Part shown: piece by piece, positions 1-7,996 of the stretch
How the letters are laid out: the number at the start of each line of letters is the position of its first letter
Position numbering within the stretch: position 1 is the stretch's first letter
Assembly (NCBI GenBank): GCA_964467455.1
Contig: CAYXQJ010000018.1
Span: forward strand, 3,568 to 67,567
Source: OLB6 sp964467455
Lineage (GTDB): Bacteria; Bacteroidota; Ignavibacteria; Kapaibacteriales; Kapaibacteriaceae
Direction of reading: 5' to 3'
Length of the DNA stretch: 64,000 nt
Position numbers and translations under genes: made by a program
The notes under the pieces: model-generated
What the model saw: the letters and a program-made list of their open reading frames with translations, nothing else
Told to the model about the DNA's origin: nothing
The model's database searches: none

Positions 1-1
1 G

Positions 2-736
2 CTCACCATCACCCAGCAAAGCCGGATAGGGGGCTTGGTGTATCGTGTCAGTTATCAGCTCACGTCAACCGGCGCGATCACTGTTGATGTTGGTGTCGGT
101 GGTACACCGATGGTGAAGACCACTTCAGCAACAGAGTCTGCGACTGCCAATGTTGTGGCGCCGGGACTGGTGGCCCCCTTCATCTATCATGCTGCCAACG
201 TGCGATGTGATCTGGATGTGGACGGCGTCAAGAACAGCGTAAGCGAAGTAGAGTATGTGTTGCCGCCTGACGGTGCGAACACCTATCATCAGTCTGTCAA
301 CATCGACGACTACGAACTGCGCTTCGAGAAAGAGGCACTGCGTGGCGAGGCCACTGATGTCTATCGTCGGTGGAAGGTATCGTCGCCTTCGAACGCCTCC
401 TACACGCTCATTCCCGGAAGCACCGTGGTGCCGACGGTTCGCGAGTCAAACATGATGTTGCAGCGTGCACCGTTCTTGTCAACGCCATTTGTGTGTACGC
501 GTTACGATGCAAAGCAGCGCTATGCCAGTGGTGACTATGCCATGCAATCATCGGGTGATGAAGACCTCACCGAATACGTTGCCGACAACGCCTCCATCTT
601 TCGGAAGGACATCGTGGTGTGGTATACGATGTCGATGTTCACTGCGCCGCGTCGGGAGGACTGGCCGGTGATGGACCTTCAGCACATGTCCTTCACCCTT
701 GTGCCCGACGGTTTCGTACGATCTCCGAAGCCGTAG
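2..736 (+). CDS. Copper amine oxidase-like protein, C-terminal part (5' end outside window)
   Basis: The frame is open to the left edge, so this is the last 244 codons of a longer gene. The sequence matches the C-terminal catalytic domain of copper amine oxidases, with LDVDGVKNSV near the middle and DIVVWYT...REDWPVM near the end. These enzymes oxidise primary amines to aldehydes using copper and a topaquinone made from an active-site Tyr; that Tyr lies upstream of the window. The copper site looks degenerate. The family HxH motif reads IYH here, and the third ligand His of the xHIPxxED motif is Thr (FTAPRRED). The gene converges on pdxA and overlaps its 3' end by 44 bases. Family assignment is firm; enzymatic activity is doubtful. 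Confidence 0.85.
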   Translation, partial: LTITQQSRIGGLVYRVSYQLTSTGAITVDVGVGGTPMVKTTSATESATANVVAPGLVAPFIYHAANVRCDLDVDGVKNSVSEVEYVLPPDGANTYHQSVNIDDYELRFEKEALRGEATDVYRRWKVSSPSNASYTLIPGSTVVPTVRESNMMLQRAPFLSTPFVCTRYDAKQRYASGDYAMQSSGDEDLTEYVADNASIFRKDIVVWYTMSMFTAPRREDWPVMDLQHMSFTLVPDGFVRSPKP

Positions 737-1679
737 TGATCGCGGCGAGAGTACTTAAGGGATCTGCTTGCCCCTTACCAACAATGTTGAAGGCCGTGCC
801 GTGGTCGGGAGAGGTGCGGACGTGGCGGAGTCCGGTGGTGACGTTCACGCCGCCGCCGTGGGCGAGGAGCTTGAGCGGGATGAGACCTTGATCGTGATAC
901 ATGGCCAGGATGCCGTCGTACTGACGATAGGCACCGAAGCCGAAGAAGCCGTCAGCAGGGAAGGGGCCTTCGATCAGGGCGGTGCCGCTGAGGTCCGATG
1001 CAGACTGCATGATGGTCGGCTCGATGACATCGTCTTCTTCTGTGCCGATGTGGCCGCTCTCGCCGGCGTGGGGGTTGAGACCCAACACCGCAATGCGAGG
1101 GACGCTGATGGCGAAGTCGGTCTGCAAGGCGTGCGCAAGCGCAACGATGCGCTCACTGAGATGGTCGGTGGTGATGCGCGAGGCAACGGTGCGCAGGGGG
1201 ATGTGGACGGTGGCGAGGGCAACGCGTACATCTTGATGCAACAACATCATGAGCGGTGACCCGCCCCAACGCTCGCCGAAGAATTCGGTGTGACCGGGAA
1301 AGGGAAAACCGGCGAGGGCGCAGGCCTCTTTGTTGATGGGCAAGGTGACAACGCCATCGGCTTCACCGTTGACAACAGCGCCTGCGGCATACTCCAAGGC
1401 AGCAATGGCATGAGCACCGGAGGCGGAACTGATGCGGCCAAGATCGACCGATGTTTGAAGTTCGATCGGAGCGATCGGAACGGACACTGCGCCAATGCGC
1501 AATTGATCACCGTCGAGAACGGCGTCGCTATTGATGGCCGTGAGATAGTGTGCGAGTGTTGATGGGTTGACAACGAGTTCGACATTGGCGTCGACGGTTG
1601 ACGAACGCATGGCCGCGATGAAACACTCAATGCCGATGCCGTTCACATCACCGCAGGTGACCAACAACCGTGGCGTCAT
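693..1679 (-). CDS. pdxA: 4-hydroxythreonine-4-phosphate dehydrogenase
   Basis: 328 residues, the usual PdxA length. PdxA oxidises 4-phosphohydroxy-threonine in the DXP-dependent pathway to pyridoxal 5'-phosphate, in the cytoplasm. The family metal-binding His residues are visible at about 159 (ATVHIP), 204 (NPHAGE) and 262 (MYHDQGL), along with GDVNGIG near the N terminus and PGHTEFF at about 129. The frame stays open further upstream, but the ATG at 1679 starts exactly where homologues start and forms an ATGA overlap with the rodA stop, so translation is probably coupled. A copy of the GCCCCTTACCAACA motif lies inside the 3' end. Confidence 0.93.
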   Translation of the reverse strand: MTPRLLVTCGDVNGIGIECFIAAMRSSTVDANVELVVNPSTLAHYLTAINSDAVLDGDQLRIGAVSVPIAPIELQTSVDLGRISSASGAHAIAALEYAAGAVVNGEADGVVTLPINKEACALAGFPFPGHTEFFGERWGGSPLMMLLHQDVRVALATVHIPLRTVASRITTDHLSERIVALAHALQTDFAISVPRIAVLGLNPHAGESGHIGTEEDDVIEPTIMQSASDLSGTALIEGPFPADGFFGFGAYRQYDGILAMYHDQGLIPLKLLAHGGGVNVTTGLRHVRTSPDHGTAFNIVGKGQADPLSTLAAITTASEIVRNRRAQG

Positions 1680-2971
1680 GGCGCAACACGTCCGGCACGA
1701 CGACGACGCGTCTTGTAGAAGTTCATCAACAGTCCGGCGATGGCCAGGTTCATGATGAGGGCCGTACCACCAGCACTCAAGAACGGCAACGGAATGCCCA
1801 TCACCGGGAAGAGGCCGATGGCCATGCCGATGTTGACCATCGTGTGATAGAAGATGGCTGAGGCAAAACCAATGGCGATGACGCTGGCAAACTTTGTCCG
1901 CACCAGGCCGGCAATGTTGACGCCCCGTAAGATGATGCTGGCCAACAATGCGATCACCAGCACGCCGCCCACAAAGCCGAACTCTTCCGTCGGCACGCAG
2001 TAGATGAAGTCCGTCCACTGCTCGGGAATGTAGCGTAGCTGCGTCTGTGTGCCGTGCAAGAAGCCCTTGCCGGTGACGCCGCCGGAGCCGACGGCAAGCA
2101 TGGACTGGATGACGTGATATCCTTCACCACGCGGATTGCGCTCAGGTTCGAACAACGTGATGAGTCGGTTCTGCTGATAGGGTTCGAGCTTGTCGAAGAT
2201 CGGATCGACGGCAGCGCCGACGCCGAGCATGAAGAAGACGGCGATCAACGTCACCACGAGATTGCGACGGAAGGCAAACGCTCCCGCAGCGGCAAGTGCA
2301 CCAACAAGCAGGAAGACCCAGATCACATCAAACAAGGCACCGTACAATGCTGCGGCCGCGACGAATGGTGTGGCGATCAACGTATAGATGAGGAACAGGT
2401 CGCCCCCTATCCACAAAAAGATGCCGAGTGACATGGCAAGGAAGACGGTAGCAGAGCCGGTGTCGGGCTGCATCATGATCAAGCCAACAGGCAAGGCCAC
2501 CATGCCGATCAAGATCGCGAAGTCGCGGATGGCGCGAATGTCAAAACCTTTATGTCCGGCAAACCGCGCAATGGCCAACAACGTTGACACCTTGGCCAAC
2601 TCTGACGGTTGGAAGGAGAAACCGCCAACCTCGATCCAACATTGTTGTCCGTTCACTTCATGTCCAAGCGGCGTCAACACCGCCACAAGAGCGGCAATAC
2701 CGATACCGTATAACGGATAGGCGAGATCGCTGATCCATCGCTCCGGCAAGAAGAACAACGTGAACCCTGCCAGCGTACCGATGCCGGCATAGATCAACTG
2801 TTTAGTGAAGACGGCACTGGCACCCGAGTCATACGTGGCCGAGTAGATGGAGATCAACCCCATGCCAAGAACGGCGATCACGGAGAGCAGCAAGCCCCAG
2901 TCGACAAGATCATTCACACGACGTTGAAGAGCGACGTCGTCCGCATCAAAGACAAAACTAGTGGGCTGCAT
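1676..2971 (-). CDS. rodA: RodA/FtsW-type SEDS peptidoglycan polymerase
   Basis: 431 residues with about ten membrane segments. SEDS proteins polymerise lipid II into glycan strands during elongation (RodA) or division (FtsW). Diagnostic segments are FSFQPSELAK at about 120, QPDTGSA at about 169, and NIGMAIGLFPVMGIPLPFLS near residue 385. The last of these reads more like RodA than FtsW. The start overlaps purC by 14 bases and the stop overlaps pdxA by 4, so the three genes probably form one transcript. No mreBCD or PBP2 gene is beside it. Confidence 0.9.
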   Translation of the reverse strand: MQPTSFVFDADDVALQRRVNDLVDWGLLLSVIAVLGMGLISIYSATYDSGASAVFTKQLIYAGIGTLAGFTLFFLPERWISDLAYPLYGIGIAALVAVLTPLGHEVNGQQCWIEVGGFSFQPSELAKVSTLLAIARFAGHKGFDIRAIRDFAILIGMVALPVGLIMMQPDTGSATVFLAMSLGIFLWIGGDLFLIYTLIATPFVAAAALYGALFDVIWVFLLVGALAAAGAFAFRRNLVVTLIAVFFMLGVGAAVDPIFDKLEPYQQNRLITLFEPERNPRGEGYHVIQSMLAVGSGGVTGKGFLHGTQTQLRYIPEQWTDFIYCVPTEEFGFVGGVLVIALLASIILRGVNIAGLVRTKFASVIAIGFASAIFYHTMVNIGMAIGLFPVMGIPLPFLSAGGTALIMNLAIAGLLMNFYKTRRRRAGRVAP

Positions 2972-3848
2972 TTCCGGTGATCCGTTCGTACGCTTCCATG
3001 TATTTGTTGCGCGTTCCCGTGATCACATCATCAGGGAGGGTAGGGGGCGGATACTGTTTGTTCCAGTCCGTGGTCTCCAGCCAATCGCGCAGGATCTGTT
3101 TATCGAAGTTGTGTTGCGTCTTGCCCGGCGCATATTCCGATGCAAGCCAATACCGTGAAGAGTCGGGCGTGAGCGCTTCGTCGATCAAGATGATCGACCC
3201 ATCGTCAAGGATGCCGAATTCGAACTTCGTGTCGGCAAGGATCAACCCTTTCGCTGCGACGATCTCGCGCGCAGCGCTGTAGAGTTCAATGCTCTTCTGT
3301 TTGACGAATTCTGCAACGTCGGTGCCGACGATCTCGCAGGCCCGTTCAAAGGAGATGTTCTCGTCATGTCCTTCTTCGGCCTTCGTCGCCGGCGTGAAGA
3401 TCGGCTCTTCGATGCGCGACCCTTCGATCAGTCCTTCCGGCAAAGCGATACCGCAGACCGTTCGCGACTGTTGGTATTCTTTCCATCCACTGCCGGCAAG
3501 GTATCCGCGCACCACACATTCAATGGCAAGGGGCTTTGTTTTGCGCACGATCATCGAACGTCCGCGCAACATCACGCGCTCATCATCACTCAGCCCGTCA
3601 ACATCTTCAACCGACGTACTGATCACATGATTTGGCACCACATGATGAAGATGGTCGAACCACCACGCACTGATCTGCGTCAGAAGCGCCCCCTTATCCG
3701 GGATCCCTTCCGTCATCACAACGTCAAAGGCAGAGATACGATCCGTGGCGATCATCAACAGACGATCACCAAGGTCGTAGACGTCACGGACCTTTCCGCG
3801 ACGCAGCAGCGGAAACTGCGAAAGCGATGTTGTCAGCACTAAGGACAT
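2958..3848 (-). CDS. purC: Phosphoribosylaminoimidazole-succinocarboxamide synthase
   Basis: 296 residues. The enzyme joins CAIR and aspartate with ATP to make SAICAR in purine synthesis. The N-terminal GKVRDVYDLGDR and ATDRISAFDVV segments and the later EFGILDDGSIILIDEALTPDSSRYW region (interrupted here for length) are typical; the length fits the longer, yeast/plant-like form. The ATG at 3848 fits the family N terminus. A perfect TAnnTTTG element (TATCTTTG, 3853-3860) ends 4 nt before it and there is no Shine-Dalgarno sequence, so the message is probably leaderless. The upstream secreted-protein gene runs 65 bases into this gene in another frame. Confidence 0.95.
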   Translation of the reverse strand: MSLVLTTSLSQFPLLRRGKVRDVYDLGDRLLMIATDRISAFDVVMTEGIPDKGALLTQISAWWFDHLHHVVPNHVISTSVEDVDGLSDDERVMLRGRSMIVRKTKPLAIECVVRGYLAGSGWKEYQQSRTVCGIALPEGLIEGSRIEEPIFTPATKAEEGHDENISFERACEIVGTDVAEFVKQKSIELYSAAREIVAAKGLILADTKFEFGILDDGSIILIDEALTPDSSRYWLASEYAPGKTQHNFDKQILRDWLETTDWNKQYPPPTLPDDVITGTRNKYMEAYERITGNAAH

Positions 3849-5433
3849 GGCACAAAGATAGCCGTCCGCCAGACTGTATCACGTACACTCCCGGCACCAG
3901 CTCACCCAAGATCTCTCGCGTTACCGAACCACTGAAGGCCAGTACTCCCTCGGCCGTATATACTGTTCCCAGTTCCCCGTTCCCCGTTCCCCGTTCCCAG
4001 TTCCCCGTTCCCAGTTCCCTGATCCCTGTGAGGGGTTCCCTAAAGGAAAGTACTGTCACCCCCTCCACCGTCCCCTCCAGGGTAGTATCCGGTAGCGTGA
4101 TCGTGCCAGCCGTTGACATCACCACGGCCAGCCCCTGTGCTGTGAAGCTCGCCCAACGGGCGCTGCCGCTGCTGGAAGAGGGGATGTGCAGGACGCGACG
4201 GAATGCGCCAACAGCATCGCCGATGAGGACGAAGCCCTGCGGGAGGTTGCCTTCCGTGCCGGCCACGGCATCGGGGAATTGCGGTGTCTGCGGTAGGTCG
4301 AGCGTATCAACGAAGGCGCCGAAGACCAGCGAGCGATCGCCGCTGCGGTTAGTTGCATGGACAGCGGCTGAGTTGGCGTGGCTCTTCTCGCGGAAATAGG
4401 TCTTGGCAATAGTGTCTTTCCGACCATGTGGTTGTTCATGCCAGACGATGAAGAAGTCACTTCGAAAGTTGCAGCTGGGATCGGCACCGCTCACGCCATC
4501 CGTATAGTTGTCGGACTCAAAGAACGTCCATGGTCCGCTGCACCACCGCCACGTTGTTGATAACGATGGTTGTTCGTCACGATAGAACGTCAGCAAACCC
4601 AATCCCGACTCACCGAGCTCACCCGGCGTAATGGAAGAACCGCGGAACCTGCTCGTGCCAATGCCGCTGACGACGATCGTGAAGGATGTATCGGTAATGC
4701 CCGTGAGTTCTCTGAACGAAAGACTGCCATCGGAATCATCCGGATTACCGCTACTGGGGACTGAGACAGAGTGAGCGACAGACACATGCTCGCCCCCTGA
4801 TGAAAGCAACTGCACAAAACCACCGCTGACGTTTTGTCCGCAGACGATCTGTTCATTACCGAAGCGCGACGAAGAACCGAACGTACCGATCACCGCGATG
4901 GTGCCATCAGGGAACCGATGCACACGTGTTGGGAATTCGAAGCTCTCACCGCCATCGTTGCGTGCCCACTTCAACGAACCATCGCGTGCGAACCACGCTG
5001 TTGCAACATCGTTGTTGCCACGTCCGCTGAACGTGATGTCGCCGATCGTGTAGGTGGTGATCGACGCCGTTCCTGCACCACAGCTCATCACCGCGATCAC
5101 GCCATCATTTGGTACGATCTTGACGTCGTCAACACCGTCATAACCCGGACCGCCGATGCCCTGCATCCACAACGCTCGCATCTCCAGATCAAAGCAGACG
5201 ATGAATCCGTCACGCTCACCGCGTGAGACCAAGGAATCACCACCAACGTACAGCGTCCCCGTATAAGAGCCGTACACATAGATGCGATCATCATCCAGGT
5301 CACTGTCGACCATCACACTCTGCAGTTGGCCAGAGGTTGTCACCTGCACCGCCCCCACAAACTGCGGTGCCTGCGCCACAACAAGTTGAGCAGACACAAT
5401 AATCGATGCAAAGAGAAGCAGCGCTTTCATCAT
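3784..5433 (-). CDS. Secreted propeller-type protein with T9SS-like tail and in-frame heptamer repeat
   Basis: 549 residues with a signal peptide (about 1-20, ending VVAQ). The body has repeated segments such as RFPDGTIAVIGTFGSS that resemble SBBP-type beta-propeller blades and the 691-residue protein at 21255-23330. The C terminus (EILGELVPGVYVIQSGGR) resembles a type A T9SS sorting tail, so export across the outer membrane is likely. Just before the tail, eight GTTCCCN heptamers (3965-4020) are translated in frame as an ELGTGNWERGTGN-like stretch. The last 21 codons overlap purC, which is unusual. Function unknown. Confidence 0.75.
   Translation of the reverse strand: MMKALLLFASIIVSAQLVVAQAPQFVGAVQVTTSGQLQSVMVDSDLDDDRIYVYGSYTGTLYVGGDSLVSRGERDGFIVCFDLEMRALWMQGIGGPGYDGVDDVKIVPNDGVIAVMSCGAGTASITTYTIGDITFSGRGNNDVATAWFARDGSLKWARNDGGESFEFPTRVHRFPDGTIAVIGTFGSSSRFGNEQIVCGQNVSGGFVQLLSSGGEHVSVAHSVSVPSSGNPDDSDGSLSFRELTGITDTSFTIVVSGIGTSRFRGSSITPGELGESGLGLLTFYRDEQPSLSTTWRWCSGPWTFFESDNYTDGVSGADPSCNFRSDFFIVWHEQPHGRKDTIAKTYFREKSHANSAAVHATNRSGDRSLVFGAFVDTLDLPQTPQFPDAVAGTEGNLPQGFVLIGDAVGAFRRVLHIPSSSSGSARWASFTAQGLAVVMSTAGTITLPDTTLEGTVEGVTVLSFREPLTGIRELGTGNWERGTGNGELGTVYTAEGVLAFSGSVTREILGELVPGVYVIQSGGRLSLCHVLSADNIAFAVSAAASRKGP
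3853..3860 (-). promoter_or_regulatory. TAnnTTTG -7 element of purC
   Basis: TATCTTTG on the minus strand, ending 4 nt before the purC ATG. It matches the -7 box known from Bacteroidota promoters. No convincing TTTG -33 box is seen at the usual distance. Confidence 0.5.
3965..4020. repeat. GTTCCCN heptamer array (family D), eight units
   Basis: Eight head-to-tail heptamers, all GTTCCC followed by A, C or T. The array lies inside the coding region of the secreted protein at 3784-5433 and is read in frame from the minus strand. Four units of the same family recur at 44615-44642 inside the SpoU methyltransferase gene. Confidence 0.9.
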
Positions 5434-5441
5434 CTAACTTT

Positions 5442-5497
5442 CTAGCTATCTAGCCCTCTAGCTATCTAGCCGACTAGCCGACTAGCTGACTAGCTGA
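5442..5497. repeat. CTAGCYNN octamer array (family C), seven units
   Basis: Seven octamers of the form CTAGC(T/C)(A/C/G)(T/A). The array lies between the start of the secreted-protein gene (5433) and the end of the membrane-protein gene, and supplies the TAG stop codon of the latter at 5482-5484. Related CTAG-containing arrays occur at 28205, 38703 and 52369. Confidence 0.9.
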
Positions 5498-5862
5498 ATA
5501 CCCAAGTAGATCAACACGATCGACCCTGCCATCAAGATCATCGTGTTGCGGGGTCCGAGCGGTGCCGGGAGACGCATGTATTTATTGGCAAAGTGGACGC
5601 TGCCGACGGCGATGAGCATGATCGTGGCATGCTCCATGCGATGTCGTGTGGATCCCTCGGGCACGCCCCAGAGTGAGATCAAGTTGACGATGCCGATCAG
5701 GAACTGAATGGTGAGCACCAACCCATAGCCCCTTACCAACATCTTCGTCCATTTGGGGAGGTCGATACGTTTGAAGAAGTAGAACGCCGTGACCACCAAC
5801 GACAAAAAGCCGAGGAGGAAGATCAGGTGGCGCATGTGGGAGTGGAGGGTGAGGAGGTCCAT
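5482..5862 (-). CDS. Small four-helix membrane protein
   Basis: 126 residues with four predicted membrane helices (about 10-28, 42-65, 78-95 and 106-124). It resembles a Bacteroidota family often labelled cytochrome b-like: an N-terminal LHSHMRH His cluster in helix 1 and EHATIML in helix 3 could be heme or metal ligands, but this is inference. The stop codon lies in the CTAG octamer array. The start codon abuts an eleven-unit TGAGGGT heptamer array, so no Shine-Dalgarno sequence is present. Confidence 0.7.
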   Translation of the reverse strand: MDLLTLHSHMRHLIFLLGFLSLVVTAFYFFKRIDLPKWTKMLVRGYGLVLTIQFLIGIVNLISLWGVPEGSTRHRMEHATIMLIAVGSVHFANKYMRLPAPLGPRNTMILMAGSIVLIYLGIQLVS

Positions 5863-5863
5863 G

Positions 5864-5943
<80 letters not shown>

Positions 5944-5977
5944 ATTCTATACGAAAGTAGTGAGAGTGTGGGGTTCA

Positions 5978-5985
5978 TAAGTTTG
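5978..5985 (+). promoter_or_regulatory. TAnnTTTG -7 element of the exported-protein gene
   Basis: TAAGTTTG, exactly 4 nt before the ATG at 5990. There is no Shine-Dalgarno sequence in the gap, so a leaderless transcript is predicted. Confidence 0.5.
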
Positions 5986-5989
5986 TTGG

Positions 5990-7063
5990 ATGCAAAAAGT
6001 ACTTTCGGTGATGGTGTACGTGGTGGCGCTTTTCACGACGGCGCGTAGTGCCGACAGCACCTACTTCTACCAGCCGCTGGATTATGGCAGTATGTCGATG
6101 TTCACGCCGTGGAATGTGATCATCAACGGCAGTTACGACGTGTTGCAGTTGGATGGACGCAACCGACAGATCTTGACGCTGCCGTATGGTGCCGGTGCAG
6201 AGAACGTGTGGGAGAACACGGTGCTGCATCCCGGGGCTACCATCTCGCAGATCGGATGGTGGACGTTCATCAAGACCGAGATCTTGCCCTTGACGTTTGA
6301 GACGGAAGGGGGCCAGTGGTTGCCGAACTATCAATTGCATTTGATCGGCGGCGGCATGACGTATCGCATGTTGTCGGAGTGGTACGAACACAACAACGTC
6401 GCAGCACCCGAGGCATGGGCCGTGGGAACGATCGCGGCTTATCACATTTTGAACGAGATCGTCGAAGCCGAAGATTACGTCGGCTACAACACCGACCCCA
6501 TTGCCGATCTGTTGTTCTTTGATTGGTTGGGTGTGGTGTTGTTCACGAGTGACGACGTGAGTGCGTTCTTTGGCAAGACCTTGCACATGACGGACTGGTC
6601 GGCGCTGCCGATGATCACGTTCCCGGGTGCGCGGTTGGGCAACAACGGTTTGTATTATTCGCTCAAGTGGAACATTCCCGGTGCCGAAGAGTGGAGTGTG
6701 TGGTATTTGATGGGCATGAGTAATATGCTTGGCGCATCGTATCGGTTCGACGCCGAGAACAGCATTACTGTTGGCGGTGGTGCACGTGGGAAATACCTGT
6801 ACATGGTCGACCCTCGGGCACGTGTGTTGTCGACGCATTTAGTCCCGACGGGCGGCGTATTCTGGGACCGCAACAACTCCTTGATGGCCTCCCTCACGGC
6901 CAGCGGTCAGGAAGACCAGACGGTCATCCTCAACCTCTATCCCGGCGTCTTCGACCTCGCCGGCCTTCGGCCGGCCCTTTGGGCCGCCTGGGGCAGCAAC
7001 GGCACGCTGGGCGTTGGCGTGGCGCTGCAGGGCACCATCGGCGTCGGCTACCGGAACAAGTGA
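5990..7063 (+). CDS. Exported protein of unknown function
   Basis: 357 residues beginning with a signal peptide (about 1-20, ending ARSADS). The body is rich in Trp, Tyr and Gly, with alternating segments toward the C terminus that could form an outer-membrane barrel. A central region contains GGGMTYRMLSEWYEHN and DPIADLLFFDWLGVVLF. I do not recognise a characterised family. The start follows a TAnnTTTG element by 4 nt. One base after the stop begins an inverted-repeat element that recurs on the far side of the next gene. Confidence 0.75.
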   Translation: MQKVLSVMVYVVALFTTARSADSTYFYQPLDYGSMSMFTPWNVIINGSYDVLQLDGRNRQILTLPYGAGAENVWENTVLHPGATISQIGWWTFIKTEILPLTFETEGGQWLPNYQLHLIGGGMTYRMLSEWYEHNNVAAPEAWAVGTIAAYHILNEIVEAEDYVGYNTDPIADLLFFDWLGVVLFTSDDVSAFFGKTLHMTDWSALPMITFPGARLGNNGLYYSLKWNIPGAEEWSVWYLMGMSNMLGASYRFDAENSITVGGGARGKYLYMVDPRARVLSTHLVPTGGVFWDRNNSLMASLTASGQEDQTVILNLYPGVFDLAGLRPALWAAWGSNGTLGVGVALQGTIGVGYRNK

Positions 7064-7154
7064 TCCTTTCCCGGCACCAGAGACACCCGGCATCCATGCC
7101 CGGCATCATAGACACCCGGCATCCATGCCCGGCATCTCTAGTGCCGGGAAGGGA
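7064..7154. repeat. Palindromic repeat element, left copy (two 29-bp direct repeats inside 20-bp inverted ends)
   Basis: Two direct copies of a 29-base unit (7081-7109 and 7110-7138, starting AGACACCCGGCATCCATGCC) lie between imperfect inverted ends at 7064-7083 and 7135-7154. The left end TCCTTTCCCGGCACCAGAGA is the exact reverse complement of 7965-7984 beyond the HAD gene. It could be a REP/MITE-like element or a bidirectional terminator. Confidence 0.85.
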
Positions 7155-7231
7155 ACCGTAGGTTTACGGAAGCTTAACTCGGCAGAGTCTGGCACTTACG
7201 CGAGATTGCACGTTCACGCAAGGACTGAACA

Positions 7232-7900
7232 ATGCGACTCGTGATCTTCGATATCGACGGCACACTCACTGACACCACGCAGGTTGATGAACATGCCATC
7301 GTGGGTGCCCTACAGGATGTGCTTGGCGTGCAAGGACTCAGCACGGATTGGAGCGACTACGAGCATAGTACCGATGCCGGTATCGTCTACGAAGTGATCG
7401 CAAAACAACTCGGTTCCGTTCCGAGTGATATCCTGCAACGGGTTCAGGATCGGTTCTTCGAATACCTCGAAGGGTTCTATACTTCGTCGCCGGATCTGTT
7501 CAGCGCCATGCCCGGTGCCACCGACATCATGCGTCAGTTCCGAGAACGCGGTGACGCTGTGGCCGTCGCCACGGGTTCGTGGCGTGAAAGCGCACTGTTC
7601 AAGCTGCGTGTTGCCCGTATCTGGCACGACGACGTTCCACTCGCTTCCGCTGATGAACACGTCTCACGTTCGTCGATCATCCGCAAAGCCATCGATGATT
7701 CCAAGCAGCGCTACGGCGTCCAGGAGTTCTCAGATGTGATCTATGTCGGCGATGGTGTGTGGGATGCTCGCGCAAGCAAGAACCTCGGCATCACGTTCGT
7801 CGGCGTCGGTAGTAATGGTGTCGCCGCCCGCCTAGCCGCGTTCGGGGTCTCGACAGTCTATCCGAGTCTCACAGCCGCCGCTACTAACCTCTTAGTATAA
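7232..7900 (+). CDS. HAD-superfamily phosphatase (phosphoglycolate phosphatase-like)
   Basis: 222 residues. HAD motif I is DIDGTLTD (residues 6-13, nucleophile Asp6 and acid Asp8), motif II is the Thr/Ser of VATGSW at about 112, and motif IV is GDGVWD at about 172. The helical cap between motifs I and II is like that of small-molecule phosphatases; the substrate cannot be told. A weak AAGGA lies 9 bases before the ATG. The gene stands alone between two palindromic repeat clusters whose outer ends are perfect 20-bp inverted repeats. Confidence 0.88.
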   Translation: MRLVIFDIDGTLTDTTQVDEHAIVGALQDVLGVQGLSTDWSDYEHSTDAGIVYEVIAKQLGSVPSDILQRVQDRFFEYLEGFYTSSPDLFSAMPGATDIMRQFRERGDAVAVATGSWRESALFKLRVARIWHDDVPLASADEHVSRSSIIRKAIDDSKQRYGVQEFSDVIYVGDGVWDARASKNLGITFVGVGSNGVAARLAAFGVSTVYPSLTAAATNLLV

Positions 7901-7984
7901 CGCCGGGCAACCATGCCGGGCATCTCTGGTGCCGGGCAAGGACGCCGGGCAACCATGCCGGGCATCTCTGGTGCCGGGAAAGGA
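7901..7984. repeat. Palindromic repeat element, right copy (two 42-bp direct repeats)
   Basis: Two tandem 42-base units, 7901-7942 and 7943-7984, differ at one base. Each holds CCATGCCGGGCATC and TCTCTGGTGCCGGG. The last 20 bases are the perfect reverse complement of 7064-7083. It begins directly after the HAD stop codon and ends 12 bases before the miaB stop. Confidence 0.85.
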
Positions 7985-7996
7985 TTAGGGAAAGGA

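Noticed and set aside
1680..2018. N-terminal extension of pdxA by about 110 codons
   Set aside because: The extension overlaps rodA entirely and homologues start at the ATG at 1679, which forms an ATGA overlap.
5975..6838. Long open frame antisense to the exported-protein gene at 5990
   Set aside because: Shadow of a GC-rich gene: low-complexity His/Arg/Val-rich translation, no domain, no start context.
7064..7984. Insertion sequence around the HAD gene
   Set aside because: No transposase is encoded and the target duplication is not evident, so it is reported only as a repeat-bracketed cassette.
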